From Hirudo medicinalis (Eukaryota > Annelida > Clitellata > Hirudinida > Hirudinidae), in the NCBI GenBank assembly GCA_011800805.1, contig MPNW01000434.1:168581-232580 (forward strand): DNA of 64,000 nucleotides, written 5' to 3'. Positions 12,059-27,021 of this stretch are shown one piece after another. The position numbers and the translations under genes were made by a program. The notes under the pieces are model-generated. The model saw only the letters and a list, made by a program, of their open reading frames with translations. It was not told where the DNA came from and did no database searches. Position 1 is the first letter of the stretch. Each line of letters starts with the position of its first letter.

Positions 12059-12660
12059 CTAATTATCTACTGTCACTGGTGTGATGTTTGTTGTTGAGAC
12101 TGAATTTCTCTGGATCCAGGGTTCCATTTCGTCCAGTATGTTGCTGACCTCTTGGCGATTGTGGGCATCCTGGTTCTTTAATTTTTCTCTCTTGGATTTT
12201 ATTTTATCTAGATTTGCCACTGTTTTTTTTATTGTATCTAGTGATTTCTTGATCATATCTTCTCTGGATCTCTAAATAATTGATGATAAGGTTAATTTGA
12301 TGAAGCTAAAAGCATTTTTTAAAAAGTTTCTACAACCTTGGGTTGAAAAGACTCTTTCATCCTGTGGAAGTTTTCCCACTTGGTGCTAACTTTGCTGGGT
12401 TCATGTAGGTGTCGAAGCCTTATTCCGCCGGGGGAGTGTGGGAGTTTCTTGCGTTTTGAAGAATTTCTGTTGAAATATCTTTTTGGAAACAACAGGTTTC
12501 TCCTTACGCATTTCATCAAAGGAGATTCTTGCGAACTAATGTCGTAAGCTTTAGCACCTTTCGGGCCTGACCCCGATTGAGAATGAGTAATAAGATCGTA
12601 GCAGACACGGGAGAACTTAGGCCTGGCGACCTGAAACATTAAGGGTTTGCAATTACTCAT
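12059..12660 (-). CDS. unrecognised basic protein with C-terminal coiled coil
   Basis: Two minus-strand exons, 12660-12337 and 12271-12059, join in phase 0 across a 65-base GT-AG intron (AAG|GTTGTAG to TTATTTAG|AGA). They give about 178 aa: a basic Arg/Lys/Ser-rich N-terminal part (FPKRYFNRNSSKRKKLPHSP), then a charged helix (RSREDMIKKSLDTIKKTV) with heptad-like spacing, ending ...EMEPWIQRNSVS and a Thr-rich tail. I do not recognise the family. Its start faces the V-ATPase E start 290 bases away, so the two probably share a divergent promoter. An extra upstream exon cannot be excluded. Confidence 0.6.
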
Positions 12661-12950
12661 GACTGCATTTTCACAGACTCCAATGTTTAGTCAGACAAAA
12701 AAAGCAGACGATCATAGATCGCTAATTGAGAGCGTATCGATGTTATATAATACGACGTTGCATAATGCTGTTTAAAATGTAATAATAAAATTTCACAGAT
12801 TTAAAATTACTAAATCTAGAAATTATTTATTAAAAGAAGATGCGGTTAAAAATAATTCCAACGCTTTCGACGTGCCTAATTAGAAATTCAAAACATCTTC
12901 TATTAAGCAATATTGTTTCACGGATAGTTACGAATTAATAAAGACGCAAT
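12661..12950. promoter_or_regulatory. presumed divergent promoter (unknown gene / V-ATPase E)
   Basis: Only 290 bases separate the two divergent start codons. The segment is AT-rich, without a clear TATA box at a suitable distance. The assignment rests on gene arrangement only. Confidence 0.45.
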
Positions 12951-16074
<3,124 letters not shown>

Positions 16075-17174
16075 GAGGTCAATAGGTTCGGAGTTCAGGC
16101 CACGCTATGTCACTCTGCCAGACCCTCTTGCATTTAATTTGTCTAGCATAATCTTACTCTTAGGAAAATTCTTTTGGATACATTTTGCTGAGTTATGACT
16201 TTTCTACTGGCTATCTTGAACAATCTAAATTGGGATTGCAAAGAAATGCTTGTTTGAGTGACTATTTATTCTTCGTAACTTAGGAACTCCTCACAGATTT
16301 TTGCTCTGTTAAACTTTCTTTATTTTGACATATTTAATATTTATTTGGGAACTTTTGACAACTCATATTTTGCCCTTATTTTTGTAGTACTCAACGTCAT
16401 GAGAATGCTATTGTTAGTGAAGCAATCGGTATTAATTAATTATTAACCTGTATTAAGTATCAATTAAGCAAAATCTCATTATCAAAGCAAAAGCTTTGCT
16501 CCCTTGGTCGCTTCTTTATTAAACCAGCTGGAAATAAATTTCATCCATTGATCATTCAGGTGTTGGATAAAGGCTGCAATCAACTATAACTTAGAGGGCT
16601 ATGGATTGGTTGTTCCAAGTAATTTGTCAAGGATGTGACCAAGAGCCTTGTGTCCGTATTTTTATTTTCGAGTTGGTTTGCATTGGCTTTTCAAAAATAA
16701 TCGGGTCGCGAATTAGGAAATGACACAATGTGCTTAAAAATGCTCTCGATGGGCACATTTTCGAAAACTAGGTCGGGTCGCTAGCAGTCATCCTCGGGAA
16801 AATCAGCTGGCTTAGGATCGGAACAAAAAAACCGCTTAAGCGACCTTCGGCAAGCTCAAAGTTATAAAATAAATTACGGATGATGGTTTACAAACAGTTG
16901 ATTACTTCAATTGTTCGAAGATTGTTGTAAGATCGACGAGATGTATTGCTTGCAAACAATGCCCAAGATGCGAGCGTCAGAGAATGCCCAATTGCCCCGA
17001 CGGTGGAAAAGGGGCATCTCCGCCCGAACGAAGCCGGAGTGGATGCCAAGCGAATTGCCACGTGCCGTCGTGGGTGCGGATGCTCTGCAAACTATAAGCA
17101 CTGATGATGCGGTATAACAGGAATATAGAAAAAAGCAGCCAATGTCCGAACGGGGAACAGCGGATGCCGGAGGA
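16075..17174. other. intergenic region with an unexplained GC-rich patch
   Basis: This is the 3' flank of V-ATPase E, without a clear polyA signal. From about 16960 to 17170 the base composition becomes GC-rich, with short open frames on both strands (60-68 codons). Neither frame resembles a family I know, and no splice context supports them. It could be an old repeat or part of a transcript end. Confidence 0.4.
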
Positions 17175-20100
17175 CTAACAAACTATGTCGCTGCCGGCAA
17201 CGGAATCTCCCTCTTCCTCCTCCTCCTCGTCGAATTCCCCCAATAGATGTTTTCGATCGTTCAGGTACAAGCAGGTCACAGTGGTTGGTTTGGCCAGCTT
17301 GTCGTTTATGGAAATGGCAAATCTCGACAGCCCGGCATTGGACATGATGCTGCGCCTTGAATGTTCAACATCGACGGCTTCGGCGGATGACGTTGCTACC
17401 TCTGCCTTCCTGGGGTCGAGTGGCGACTTGCATTTCAACTCCTATTAAATGGTTTTTAAAGATCAGTCATTTGTGCAGATGTATTTATTCTTATAATATT
17501 TTTAACAGATACAACACACTTATAACCATACCAATTGATTATTAACTATAACTTGTAACCATGCTACAGTAATTTAAATAATATGGACCCCAAGAACAGT
17601 CAGAGCATGACCAATACACTGGTTTTGTATTCACATTCCACTTCAATGCTCCTTTCAGAATTGCAGTTTATGCTTCTAACCATTATCACAGGCTTCCAAG
17701 CAAAAATATCCATAAAGCAATCAAGAAGATCTGACAAAGCCAACTTTAAAAAAATAGTTGATGAGCTCCAACAAAAACCCTCCGTGGCTGACGAGAAGAA
17801 CATTGGCCAGTTCCTTGTGCTGAGATTGATCTCCATCTTCGGGGAGCTCGACGGAACGACCTTCTTCCCCTTGTCCTTCGTTCTGGAGACCCTCGCAGGA
17901 GCCATATTTGCCCCACAGCGAATTCTCATTCAAGGCAGAGCTGTGATCCTTGGGCAACCCCTCGGCAGAATCCCGGTCGCCCGGGCGAAGCTGCCTCCCG
18001 AGCTGGAGAACATCCGGGGTAATGCCGAGATGTTCTTCATCGGAAGAGCTCTCCAGGCTGAGACTCATCCTGGTGTGAGGGTTTTCAAGTGCTGGGGGTG
18101 CACCATTCTTCAAGTGTTTAGACATCCTACTGCCATAACCAGCCACATTGCATAGTAGGACTTGGCCCGGGCCTCTTTCTGACCCCAAAGAACGGGGAAT
18201 GGGAGGAAGGGCTGCCGACGGGCACTTGCAATCCTGACTTTTACAACAAGGACACTGGAAACTGTTGCCTGTGTTAGATGTTTCATGGTTGCTTGGATCT
18301 GAACTCCCTTTGCAGATTATTCTGCAGAGTTCCCTGAAGAATGACTTGGCTCTCTCTCTGACCTAAAGAATACAACTTTGTTTAGAAGGATTGCTTGTCA
18401 ACCTTGAACATTGATAATAGCATTACTATAATTGCTATTATTATTATTATTATTATTATCATCATCATTATTCTATTAGCTAGAAGATGTGATATGTGGA
18501 GGAATTCCTGTAAATCAATGCCATGACCACCAACACAAACAAAATGTCATATCACTCCACTGTTTGTGATTACATCATTAAAACCAGCATCACCTGCTGA
18601 GATGAAACCAGAAAGCCAATAACAGAAAATGCAATTGAAGATGATTTCCGCTCGAAAAAGATGCATTTATTCGAAACATTTCTACTTCCGAGATTCCAAA
18701 CCTCAGTCTTCGTCTCCATGCCCAGGAGTAGGTTTTTCTTGCTGGTTTTGATGCTTTTTTGGCAGTTGAGGTGAGACTGGCCTTCCAACACACCAAGTTT
18801 CTTGAGGCAAGAAAAGCAAAAATATAAAAGTGATTCTACAAAATCAGGACTGATGAACAAGAGACTTATCTATCTTAAGGCTATGAAATTAAGACCATAA
18901 TATTCTACTTGAAATAAAAATTCTAATTAAATAAAAATTTTATATTTACTCTTTCCCTGAGTCTAGAATCTAAAGTGATAGGAGCACTGTCGGCCCTGTT
19001 ACGACTCATGATGATTTCGCAAGTCTGCAAAAAAGACTACATTAACATTTGTTTTGATCGTATGAGCAATTCAATTAATGACAGTCACAGCTTCGATTTA
19101 TAAATCTCTTATTGTTGAGAGCCTTGGAGATAAAACAAGGTAGAATGAGAAAGCCGCATGGTTTTGATTGTTCTCTTATCATTGAAAGCAAGAATAACCA
19201 CTGGCAGCAATAGGAGCAGTTACCATTTACCATTCCTGCCTATTGCAATCTTAATGCAAGAAACCCAGAAAACCAGGTAAGGCAATCATACAAAGTGACA
19301 ATCATCCAAAACACATCATCTGAGAGGATGAGAATTTTAATAACATCTGTTTTGTCACGAGAATTTCGAATTACTTCACCCATTTCATAATGCTGATCAT
19401 TAGGTCAGCCAGCCAGTCTTGCTTGTCAAGGAAGCTGCTACTAAATGGCTGGTAGCGAAAAGCCGACCGAGCCGTAGCCCAAGACTGCTAATGCATTTAT
19501 TTGCCGAGCCATCCAATCAACTTCATCCTTCAAAAGGAAAAACATCTCTATGTTTCTAAGCTGAGAAAAACCAAAACCCACTTCCAAGGCTCTGCTCAGG
19601 TCACTGCTGAAAACATGAGTGAAGGCCTCGCTTGCCAATCTCTGGCCCACAAGAACAGCCTGCTTGACCCCTCTCTCGACCAATTTCGTGTCAGTATGAC
19701 CTGTTGAATAAGTGATTTACCAAACCATGGTTGCATAATCTGTTTTAGCATTTATGGTAAATAATTTAATGAGGATTTATAAAAATAGTGATGCCTTTTG
19801 AATTATGGGAGTAGTTATTATCAATGTTTATCCAATGTACATGTCCGATCATAACTTATAGATAAGATTGGAGGTTGAATAACCTTGGACAATCTTCAGC
19901 TTATTTTCAGCAGTTTCACCACTGTGAATAAAGACAATTTATTTGTAATTGTTAGAAATCACATCAACATAAAAAATGCGGCTTAGATTATGATTTAAAG
20001 GCTTTTTATTAATTTTGAATCAGTTAAACTAATGTTGAAAAATTGCAAAACTCTTATTTTTGAAGTTTCATCAGAAAATTATTCAATAACAACCACTTAT

Positions 20101-20597
20101 GGAAATTCTCACTTTCATGGTGTTAAATTAAATAAAAACGGTTTTTGAATTAAGGAAAATTAAATCAATTTCACTATTTAATAACAACAAATTAGAAACA
20201 GGGACTTTGAGGCACATTATTATGAGAATGCTAAATCAAGCTAAAACAAAAGACTAGCAAATTCCTATTTTTTGACAAAATGATTTTAGTTCATTGAAGC
20301 TTAAAATGCCATTGAGATGAAAGACGGGCCTGCAAAGAATGCAGCACCTGAATAAATATCATCATTGATGAGGACTTACCATTGATTGACACACAACCAA
20401 TCAATAGCCATTTGCATGATTACAATTTATTAAAACTAGCATTTGATTATAATTAGATCATTTATTAATTTTAAAGCAATATGCAAAAGTGCCTAGAACG
20501 GCTTGTAAACAACCTATTATCGCGCATGAGCTGAGAAGCAAACATCTCAATATCTTTCAACTTACTGACGCACGAGTGTTAACAGGAAGGTGCTCAT
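17175..20597 (-). CDS. TIGAR: TIGAR-like fructose-2,6-bisphosphatase (histidine phosphatase family)
   Basis: TIGAR removes phosphate from fructose-2,6-bisphosphate and related phosphosugars, using a phospho-histidine. Seven exons are all in phase: 20597-20566, 19921-19884, 19700-19582, 19024-18950, 18800-18702, 18362-17745, 17441-17175. They give 415 aa against about 270 in vertebrates. The RHG catalytic motif is split across exons 1 and 2 (TLVRH|GET). FTHVFSSDLSRALE follows, then LDSRLRERKLGVLEGQ (with the catalytic Glu), VRERAKSFFRELCRI, VLLVSHGGFLLELINYFF (second catalytic His) and NAGLSRFAISIN near the end. The extra length is a Ser/Gly/Cys-rich insertion between the FFREL helix and the VSHG motif, including CPCCKSQDCKCP, read in one continuous exon. 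A poly-Glu stretch lies near the C-terminus. Confidence 0.9.
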
Positions 20598-21364
20598 AAT
20601 CACAAATCGTTTCTAAATTCGTAGCATTCATAGAATTGTTATTTCCGACTGTTTGGCTCCGACGGGAGACCTCAAAACCTTAGCTCGAGCATTTCGTCTA
20701 CCAAAGACACGAAATCATCTGCTCACTGCCAGAGCAATGAAACTTGGTTCCAATAATTACTCAAAGTCGGTTATTTGTTTGCTAGACTTTTCCTCCATTT
20801 CCAAGCTATGTTGATAACTCAGAGATTTGTAAATGCTACTTAAAAGTCGTAATTTGTACTGAGTTACGATGGGATCTTTAAAATTTGATTTCTTACTATG
20901 TTTTAGTAAAAACTTTTTACTAAAAAGTAATATGAAGATATGCACTGTGTGTAGTACAAACATAATAAGGCAGCAGTTTAGATTGATTTAGAGATAATGT
21001 AAGTAAACCTTCAGCTGCGATTGTCAATCACTTACGAAACTTCCAGCATCTTGAACTTGTTTTTTTAAGGGCTATTATATAAAAATCCATCTATAACAAC
21101 GAAGGTATCGTTATCTACACCAATGTTAGGCATTGATACTTTATGCCCTAGGTTTAACTAGATTACAGCGCCATCTAGAGTGAAATTGATATTGACGCAA
21201 AATTAATAGTTGTTATTTACTAACTCGACAAAACATAAATAGACAATAACATTTGCTAAATTGAATTTAAAAGCAAATAAACCAAGCAAACTCAATTTAA
21301 AACAGAAACACCTCCGATAGTTGTTGCCTACAGCAACATAAGGCCCAGCTTGCTTACAATCTTT
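20598..21364. other. intergenic region between TIGAR 5' end and U4 snRNA
   Basis: No exon is seen. It should contain the TIGAR promoter (minus direction) and, in the last 100 bases, the U4 promoter. An snRNA proximal sequence element would be expected near 21305-21320, but I cannot identify one without lineage-specific consensus. Confidence 0.4.
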
Positions 21365-21511
21365 AGCTTTGCGCAGTGGCAGTACCATAGCCAGTGAGGT
21401 TAATCCGAGGCGTGGTTATTGCTAGTTGAAAACTAAACCCAATACCCCGCGGTGTCCCTCACTCACGTGGGTGGGCAACCGCAATCTTTGGACGCCCTCA
21501 CGGGGGCAGTT
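21365..21511 (+). ncRNA. U4 spliceosomal snRNA
   Basis: The 5' end AGCTTTGCGCAGTGGCAGTA is the canonical metazoan U4 start. The sequence continues with the CCGAGGCGTGGTTATTGCTA block (stem II and 5' stem-loop), TTGAAAACT, and CCCAATACCCCGC. A Sm-type site AATCTTTGG lies at 21483-21491, followed by a 3' stem (GCCCTCACGGGGGC). The length of about 147 bases fits U4. U4 base-pairs with U6 in the U4/U6.U5 tri-snRNP and releases it on spliceosome activation. The k-turn and U6-pairing region look intact, so this may be an active copy. Confidence in identity is very high; the 3' end is placed by the last stem. Confidence 0.95.
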
Positions 21512-21524
21512 GGGAAATAAAGAT

Positions 21525-21643
21525 AAATGGCTCTCGGGCTGCGTGGTCGTGCGGGTTTTTCCGCGTTACGGGCTAGGGGCTTGGGTCCTCCCCATGCTTA
21601 GCAGTTTTCGCCTGCGGAACTCCGGCGAATGCTTTCATTTTTT
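21525..21643 (+). ncRNA. candidate structured RNA 3' of U4, family unknown
   Basis: A GC-rich segment in an AT-rich setting folds by eye into three consecutive hairpins. The first is CGTGCGG/CCGC..ACG around a T-rich loop (21548-21570). The second is GCTAGGGG/CCCC...TAGC (21572-21602). The third is TTCGCC/GGCGAA (21607-21629). An AGTTTTCG motif resembling a Sm site precedes the third hairpin, and a run of six T follows at 21638-21643. I do not recognise it as U1, U2, U5, U6, U11, U12, 7SK, vault, Y or RNase P RNA. The protein frame across it (77 codons) is not convincing. It could be a separate small RNA, a spliced-leader-type RNA, or U4 flanking sequence. Confidence 0.35.
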
Positions 21644-21831
21644 AGCCGTAAATTGGTAATTCCCACGCCACTATGATGTTAATTTGCTAAGTCTAATAAT
21701 CCCGTTATTCGATAAACTTGCAGATTACTATTTGACCAATTCAAGATAAATCATTTATTTATAATTGGAAAAATACTAATTTTTAGAAAATAATAAAAAC
21801 CAATTAAATATACAGATTTGCATAAAAGTGA

Positions 21832-24800
21832 TTATAACATTAAATTAAAGAAACAAAAAATAAGCACAACAGATGTCTTGATAATCACAGAACCAGATGC
21901 CATCGGAACAAAAATGTATATTGGGTGATCCAGCCTATCATAATCTCCAAGCTGTGAAAAGCTGACCCATCCAGTCACAATTGGTTCCTGAACTTCAGAA
22001 CAGTCACCTTTATCCAATATGGCCATGTGGTTCTCCATGACCGATGGCCTTTGGAGGTTTTCATTCTGAGGAATCAAGCTCAAATGCTTTCCTCCTTGTG
22101 AGACATTTGATACATTACTGTGAAAGGGGGTCACTAAACCATAATTATTTGGAGTGCCTAAAGGAAACTTTTGGTCCGGTTGAAGAGACACAGCTTTGGA
22201 GACGTGTCTGTGTTTATTGAAGCTGTTCAGGTCTTTCAAAAAACTTTTCCTGTGCCTAGTACCATAGGGAGGGTACGGCGGGTGGCGTGATCTGGCCGAG
22301 CTCCATTTGAGGACCCTCTCCCGGTAAATGTAAGACATCGGGTCATCGCAAGATTCTAGAAAGTAGAATATTTCATTTGCATTCAATCTACATTTGTTAG
22401 GAGTACCTGACGAGTGAACTAACTCATAATTTTGCAGATTTTGCAGACAAAAATTTGATAGACTAAGGGTACTTCAGAAAAATGGCATTTATTACATTTA
22501 TTAATCTCACTGCTGCACTATACTATGCATGTCAATTCATAAAAACAATCATTATCATAATTCAATGAAGTATTTAAAAATAGAATGCAAATAGAATGCA
22601 TGTGCCTAGGACAACGGCATGACTACCACGAGAAGATTAGAAGCCCAAATAATAATAATATTATGAATTACATAGCCTAATAGCAAATGACGTACTACCG
22701 TCGTTAATTAAAAATACAGCGTACCAAACGTATGGCAAACAAGCATCATAACTAAGCTTATGGTTTAACATAATATAAGCATTATTCCAACATAGTATTC
22801 CAAAGAAGGCTTCAACGTATGAAGTACCATTTCGAATGAGATTGTAGGAAGGAAGAAAATCCAATCGATCGCCATCCAAATCTTTCCGTTCTCCGCAACT
22901 CTCCCTCGAAGCCGTGATGAGATGACTCGAATTCATAAGGATCTGAAGAATCGATGATCGATTATGTTAAGCAGTCGTTAGTAAGAAAGGATGAGTCAAA
23001 CCTCAATAATAATTCTGAGATCCACAATGAAGTTAACAATGACATCTGGTCAATAATTCCAGTAATGAAAACATTCTAGTAAACAATAATTAACTTGGAA
23101 TAAAAACAAACGAAGCAGAAGTAGTTCTTCGAAAGAAAGTCTTTTGCCACTGTCAATTGGTTGTCAGCAACTTGCCAAGAACCGACGCACAGCAGGGTGT
23201 ACTCTTCGAGGGTAATAAATTAAATATAATTAAATAAATAAAACCGTTATAAATCATCAAACCAATGTAGATCATCAATTTCACGGAAGTAGACTTATGT
23301 CTATTTAGCGGCACAAAGCAGGTCTCGACAAAGATTGGTTCCTTACAAATTATGCAAAAGTAAATGATATTACGTTGCTTTTCCTTCTTAATTTTCTTTA
23401 GTTTTAGAATCCAAGCAGAACACTCACTGTTAAAGGGACCGGTGCAAAGAGGTTCGAAATGGATAACGGTCGTGAGGATGCAGCCCAGATCGACCCTGTG
23501 AACACACCCACCCACAGGAGGAGTGTGGTAAAAGTTTCTTTTGGGACACTCCATAGGCAACCCTTGTTGATCTGAAATAAGTAATAATAACAATAACAGT
23601 AATAACAATAACAGAGAATAACTCCAATCATAAAAACAATTGTAGGTTCCCAAGAATAATGACATTCATGGACAATAAAGTACATTTATATTCTAAATAG
23701 AGAACAAAAAGCATGATAACACTTAGACAAACAATAACCAATTACGTTTGATATGTAACCATGGTGACAATAGCAAACGAAATAAAAGTAATAATTTAAA
23801 AAATGCCGCAATTGATCCACCCACCTATGATGATGATCTCGTTCGTGCGGTACTGCTGCTCATTCTCGTAGCATGATGAGTCGTCACCTACCTGTATCAC
23901 CTGTCCTGCAATAATTAATCAATCATTATCAATAATCAGATATTAATACCATTACCTTTGAATTCATTTATTCAGGCACATATTGTAAGTGTCAAAGTAT
24001 CCATAGCACTTGCAAAAGATACAAAGGCGATCTCAATCAATCAATCAAAACGGACGAGCGAACTGGATCTAAAAACACATTGTTGAGGGTCAATGTGTGC
24101 GTTCATTGAACACATAAGTTTTAAGATTGCTTTTAAATGAGGAGACTGTCTCAGACAACTTAACATGCCACAGGAGATCAATCCAAGTCTGCCGTCCATG
24201 TGCATGAAATGATCTGCATCCATAGGCAACTTAAGCAAAACCAGAGGTATGCAACCGAGATAAACCAAGCTTTCAAAATTTAATCAAAATGGCATTGCAA
24301 GTAGTTGATCATCGTAACAAATCAAGTTGATGTCTTAGATAAATTCCAGAAAGCACCAAATACTTGAAGAATGTTTAATTTCACAGATTATGAATCTAAC
24401 CCTGGGCAAGTGTAGCCACATTGGCAGACTTCCTTTGTAATTTCAAACATTGTAAATTGGCAGACCTGTTGTTTTAGAAATAGTGATCAACATCTCAAAC
24501 ATCTGGTATTGAACATTGAAAGAAAAATTCAATTTTAATTTTATGATTCACGACAATCTAATTAATTAGGAGAGAGTATAATGGTAGTAGTTGAAAAATA
24601 AATGAATGATAATAGAATATAAAGTCAAAAGCGAACGACCAATCGTGCACAGAGTGGGTGAGGTATATATACTCCATGGAACGAAGAAAGAAATCCAACA
24701 GTTTCAGGCATCTGTAGGTCGAGACTATTCTTGTCTTTTCACGAACATCTAACGTCTGTTTATCTCTTGCAACGAAAAAGAGAGAGCCGATCATATTCTG

Positions 24801-27021
24801 CCAAGTATGACCGCCCAACCAATCGGGAAATGAACAACAAGCGGACGGCCAGCCGTAAAAATCTAATAAAAGTGAAAGAAATCGTGGAAATTCTGAATCA
24901 ATGCATGTTAATGTATTTTAAATAAATGTAACTTGTGACAGACTCTTTAATCAGTTTTAGTTATTTTTAATAACATAAAATTAAAAAAACAAATTCTTAA
25001 AAAACTCACACAACCTCTTTAAAAACAATATTTCATCATTGTTTTAGACAAGTCTAAAATGTACATGTTCTATATAAAATATAATAAATTCAATGCATAA
25101 GTTCTTCTTGGTACTCTTGTGCTAAAAAGTGACCAACATCATGAAAAGCAACTCATAAAAACTCGAGCATGAAATGAAATGCTGATCGAAACAATCTGTA
25201 TCGAATACAACGGCGATAAAACTGCCACATTCTCATAGGTCAATGTTTTCTTTTCACCTTTGCTCATTTCCAGCACCATGGGACCCTCTGTTGAGTTCCT
25301 CACACCCTCACATCCCCAATATGGACTCAGAGATACATGCATCAGATCTTTTTGATGGGAGAATTTCTACAATTTGTCAATTAACACTTTCAGTCCCCAC
25401 TTTGATTTTAACATCTGACTTCTTCACTTTGAGAAAATGATGTGGCCACTTTTTAATTTAGAACAATGCCATACTTATTAATGTTCTCAGCAGCATTAAA
25501 CATTTGTATTAATTTGGTGGACCAACCATACATCTAAAGTCATCTAGACTGGTCTCGTTTTTGATGGTCCTGTTCACTTGTTGATTGTCCTCGAGATTTG
25601 TGAGGAGTTGAACCAGGAGAGCACGATCACTGCCCTCTTTCCATTTAGCAATGCAGGCAAAATCTATTTCTATCAAATCAAAAGGTGTTCTATTAGCCTA
25701 TTAAATAAAAAACAAAAAGTGAAAATTTGTTTCTTATTATAGAAAGCAAGTGAGTAGTGATCAGTGATCTCCTATATACAACCTTTGCCATTGAGTGATG
25801 CAAACTCAACGCAATGTTTGAATTTGAGACGAAATCTTGTACGGTCTGCATTCAGCACCAAGGAGGAATTGGAAAAGCGGCAGTATCCAAGGGTCTGATC
25901 GGTATAAGTGAATTTCATTCCCTTTTCAAACGGGCACAATGTTGGCAAAGGTCTTTCTAAAATTTAGGTGATTAATAGCATGGAAAACTGTCTTTAATTA
26001 TCAATTCAAAGAAAACTGGGGAAAATGCTGAATTATTAAATAAGAAACAGTCATCTTTAATAAATCGCGCAGAGAACCCACAAGACACAGCGGCAACCAT
26101 CGCACCGCATCCCACTCGTCTGCCTCTTTAATGCCGTAATTCAATACATTGAAAAATTAAGTTGTTTATTAACGTCACGTTGCGTAGATAGATGATTAGA
26201 ACGGGATTCGAATCCGTGCTGCCGTCGTGAGATATTGACAAAAATATCGAATATGGACCATTTTATAGTTAATATCGAATCATTTGGATGTCCAATGATG
26301 AAAAACAATTAAACAAATGTCATTATGTCATACATCCCAGATAGAGGATGAATGATATCATGAATGAACAATATCCGAAAATATACTTTTTTTGTACAAT
26401 TCAAGCATTTTTCAATTCACACTTACACACTGAAATGGCCTCAAAATTTTTAACCTCTGAGTAATAAGTCAAATCTTGATCTATGTGAAATCCTTGTACA
26501 TAATGACCTCGAGAATTTTCGAATATGCACGCACGGGGCTAAAATGAAACAAGCTTGGATTTTAGCTAACACCTCAAATTTCAAACTCTCCAGAAACTAA
26601 CTTTGTCGGTATAAGATAACGTTCTCGTGCTCATGAAATATTTCCATGCATCTATAGCAGTAAATATCACTGAAATTGTTTCCAAACCAATTTAGGACTG
26701 TAATTTAGTTTTGTTTATGGATCTCCATTTTAAAACCTGTTATAGAAAAGAAAGTATCCATTTTGTTGCAACACACAAGTTCCCCGATTTGAGATGGAGT
26801 CGTTTGCTATCTCGACCAAGACTCCGTCAAAACTGCCTCCAGATGAATCTATGAATCTTCCTCTCCAATTTTCAGGAAATAAACACAATTCAACTGTGAA
26901 AGTAGATGCAAATTATAACCAAAACATCTAAATTATTTTTTCGTGACGTTGGAATTTTGAGTATTTTCAGCTCACCGAGTTCTAGCAGGTGTACGATTAT
27001 TCCCAATTTATCAATTGTCAT
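21832..27021 (-). CDS. secreted, probably membrane-tethered Cys-rich protein (DUF7042-7045-like), exon model partial
   Basis: Minus-strand exons I can support are about 27021-26976 (hydrophobic start, MTIDKLGIIVHLLEL), 26893-26737, near 26690-26600, 26538-26427, about 25957-25775, about 25695-25515, 23905-23825, 23571-23428, near 23210-23160, 22942-22828 and 22355-21832. Modules show a repeated extracellular pattern: ELCLFPENWRGRFIDSSGG then SNRGTCVLQQNGYFLFYN; ACIFENSRGHYVQGF; LCPFEKGMKFTY; EEYTLLCVGSWQV. This C-F-P-x-W-x-G and C-x-SW style is what I remember of the DUF7042-7045 multi-domain ectoproteins, and that link is from memory. The C-terminus is a hydrophobic tail (IIKTSVVLIFCFFNLML) after SGS, suggesting GPI attachment or a membrane anchor. 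Some exon phases in the 25.5-26.6 kb part do not join cleanly, so exons are missing or misplaced. Confidence 0.6.

Noticed and set aside
17185..18155. Plus-strand frames of 87 and 190 codons opposite TIGAR
   Set aside because: They are antisense shadows of the TIGAR exons, whose strand is proven by catalytic motifs and in-phase splice sites.
23990..24270. 75-codon minus frame and repeat-like text (AATCAATCAATC)
   Set aside because: It lies in an intron of the Cys-rich gene and looks like an old interspersed repeat, but no family or boundaries could be set.
26195..26230. GGGATTCGAATCC, like a tRNA T-arm
   Set aside because: No A box, anticodon arm or acceptor stem could be placed on either strand; perhaps a SINE remnant.
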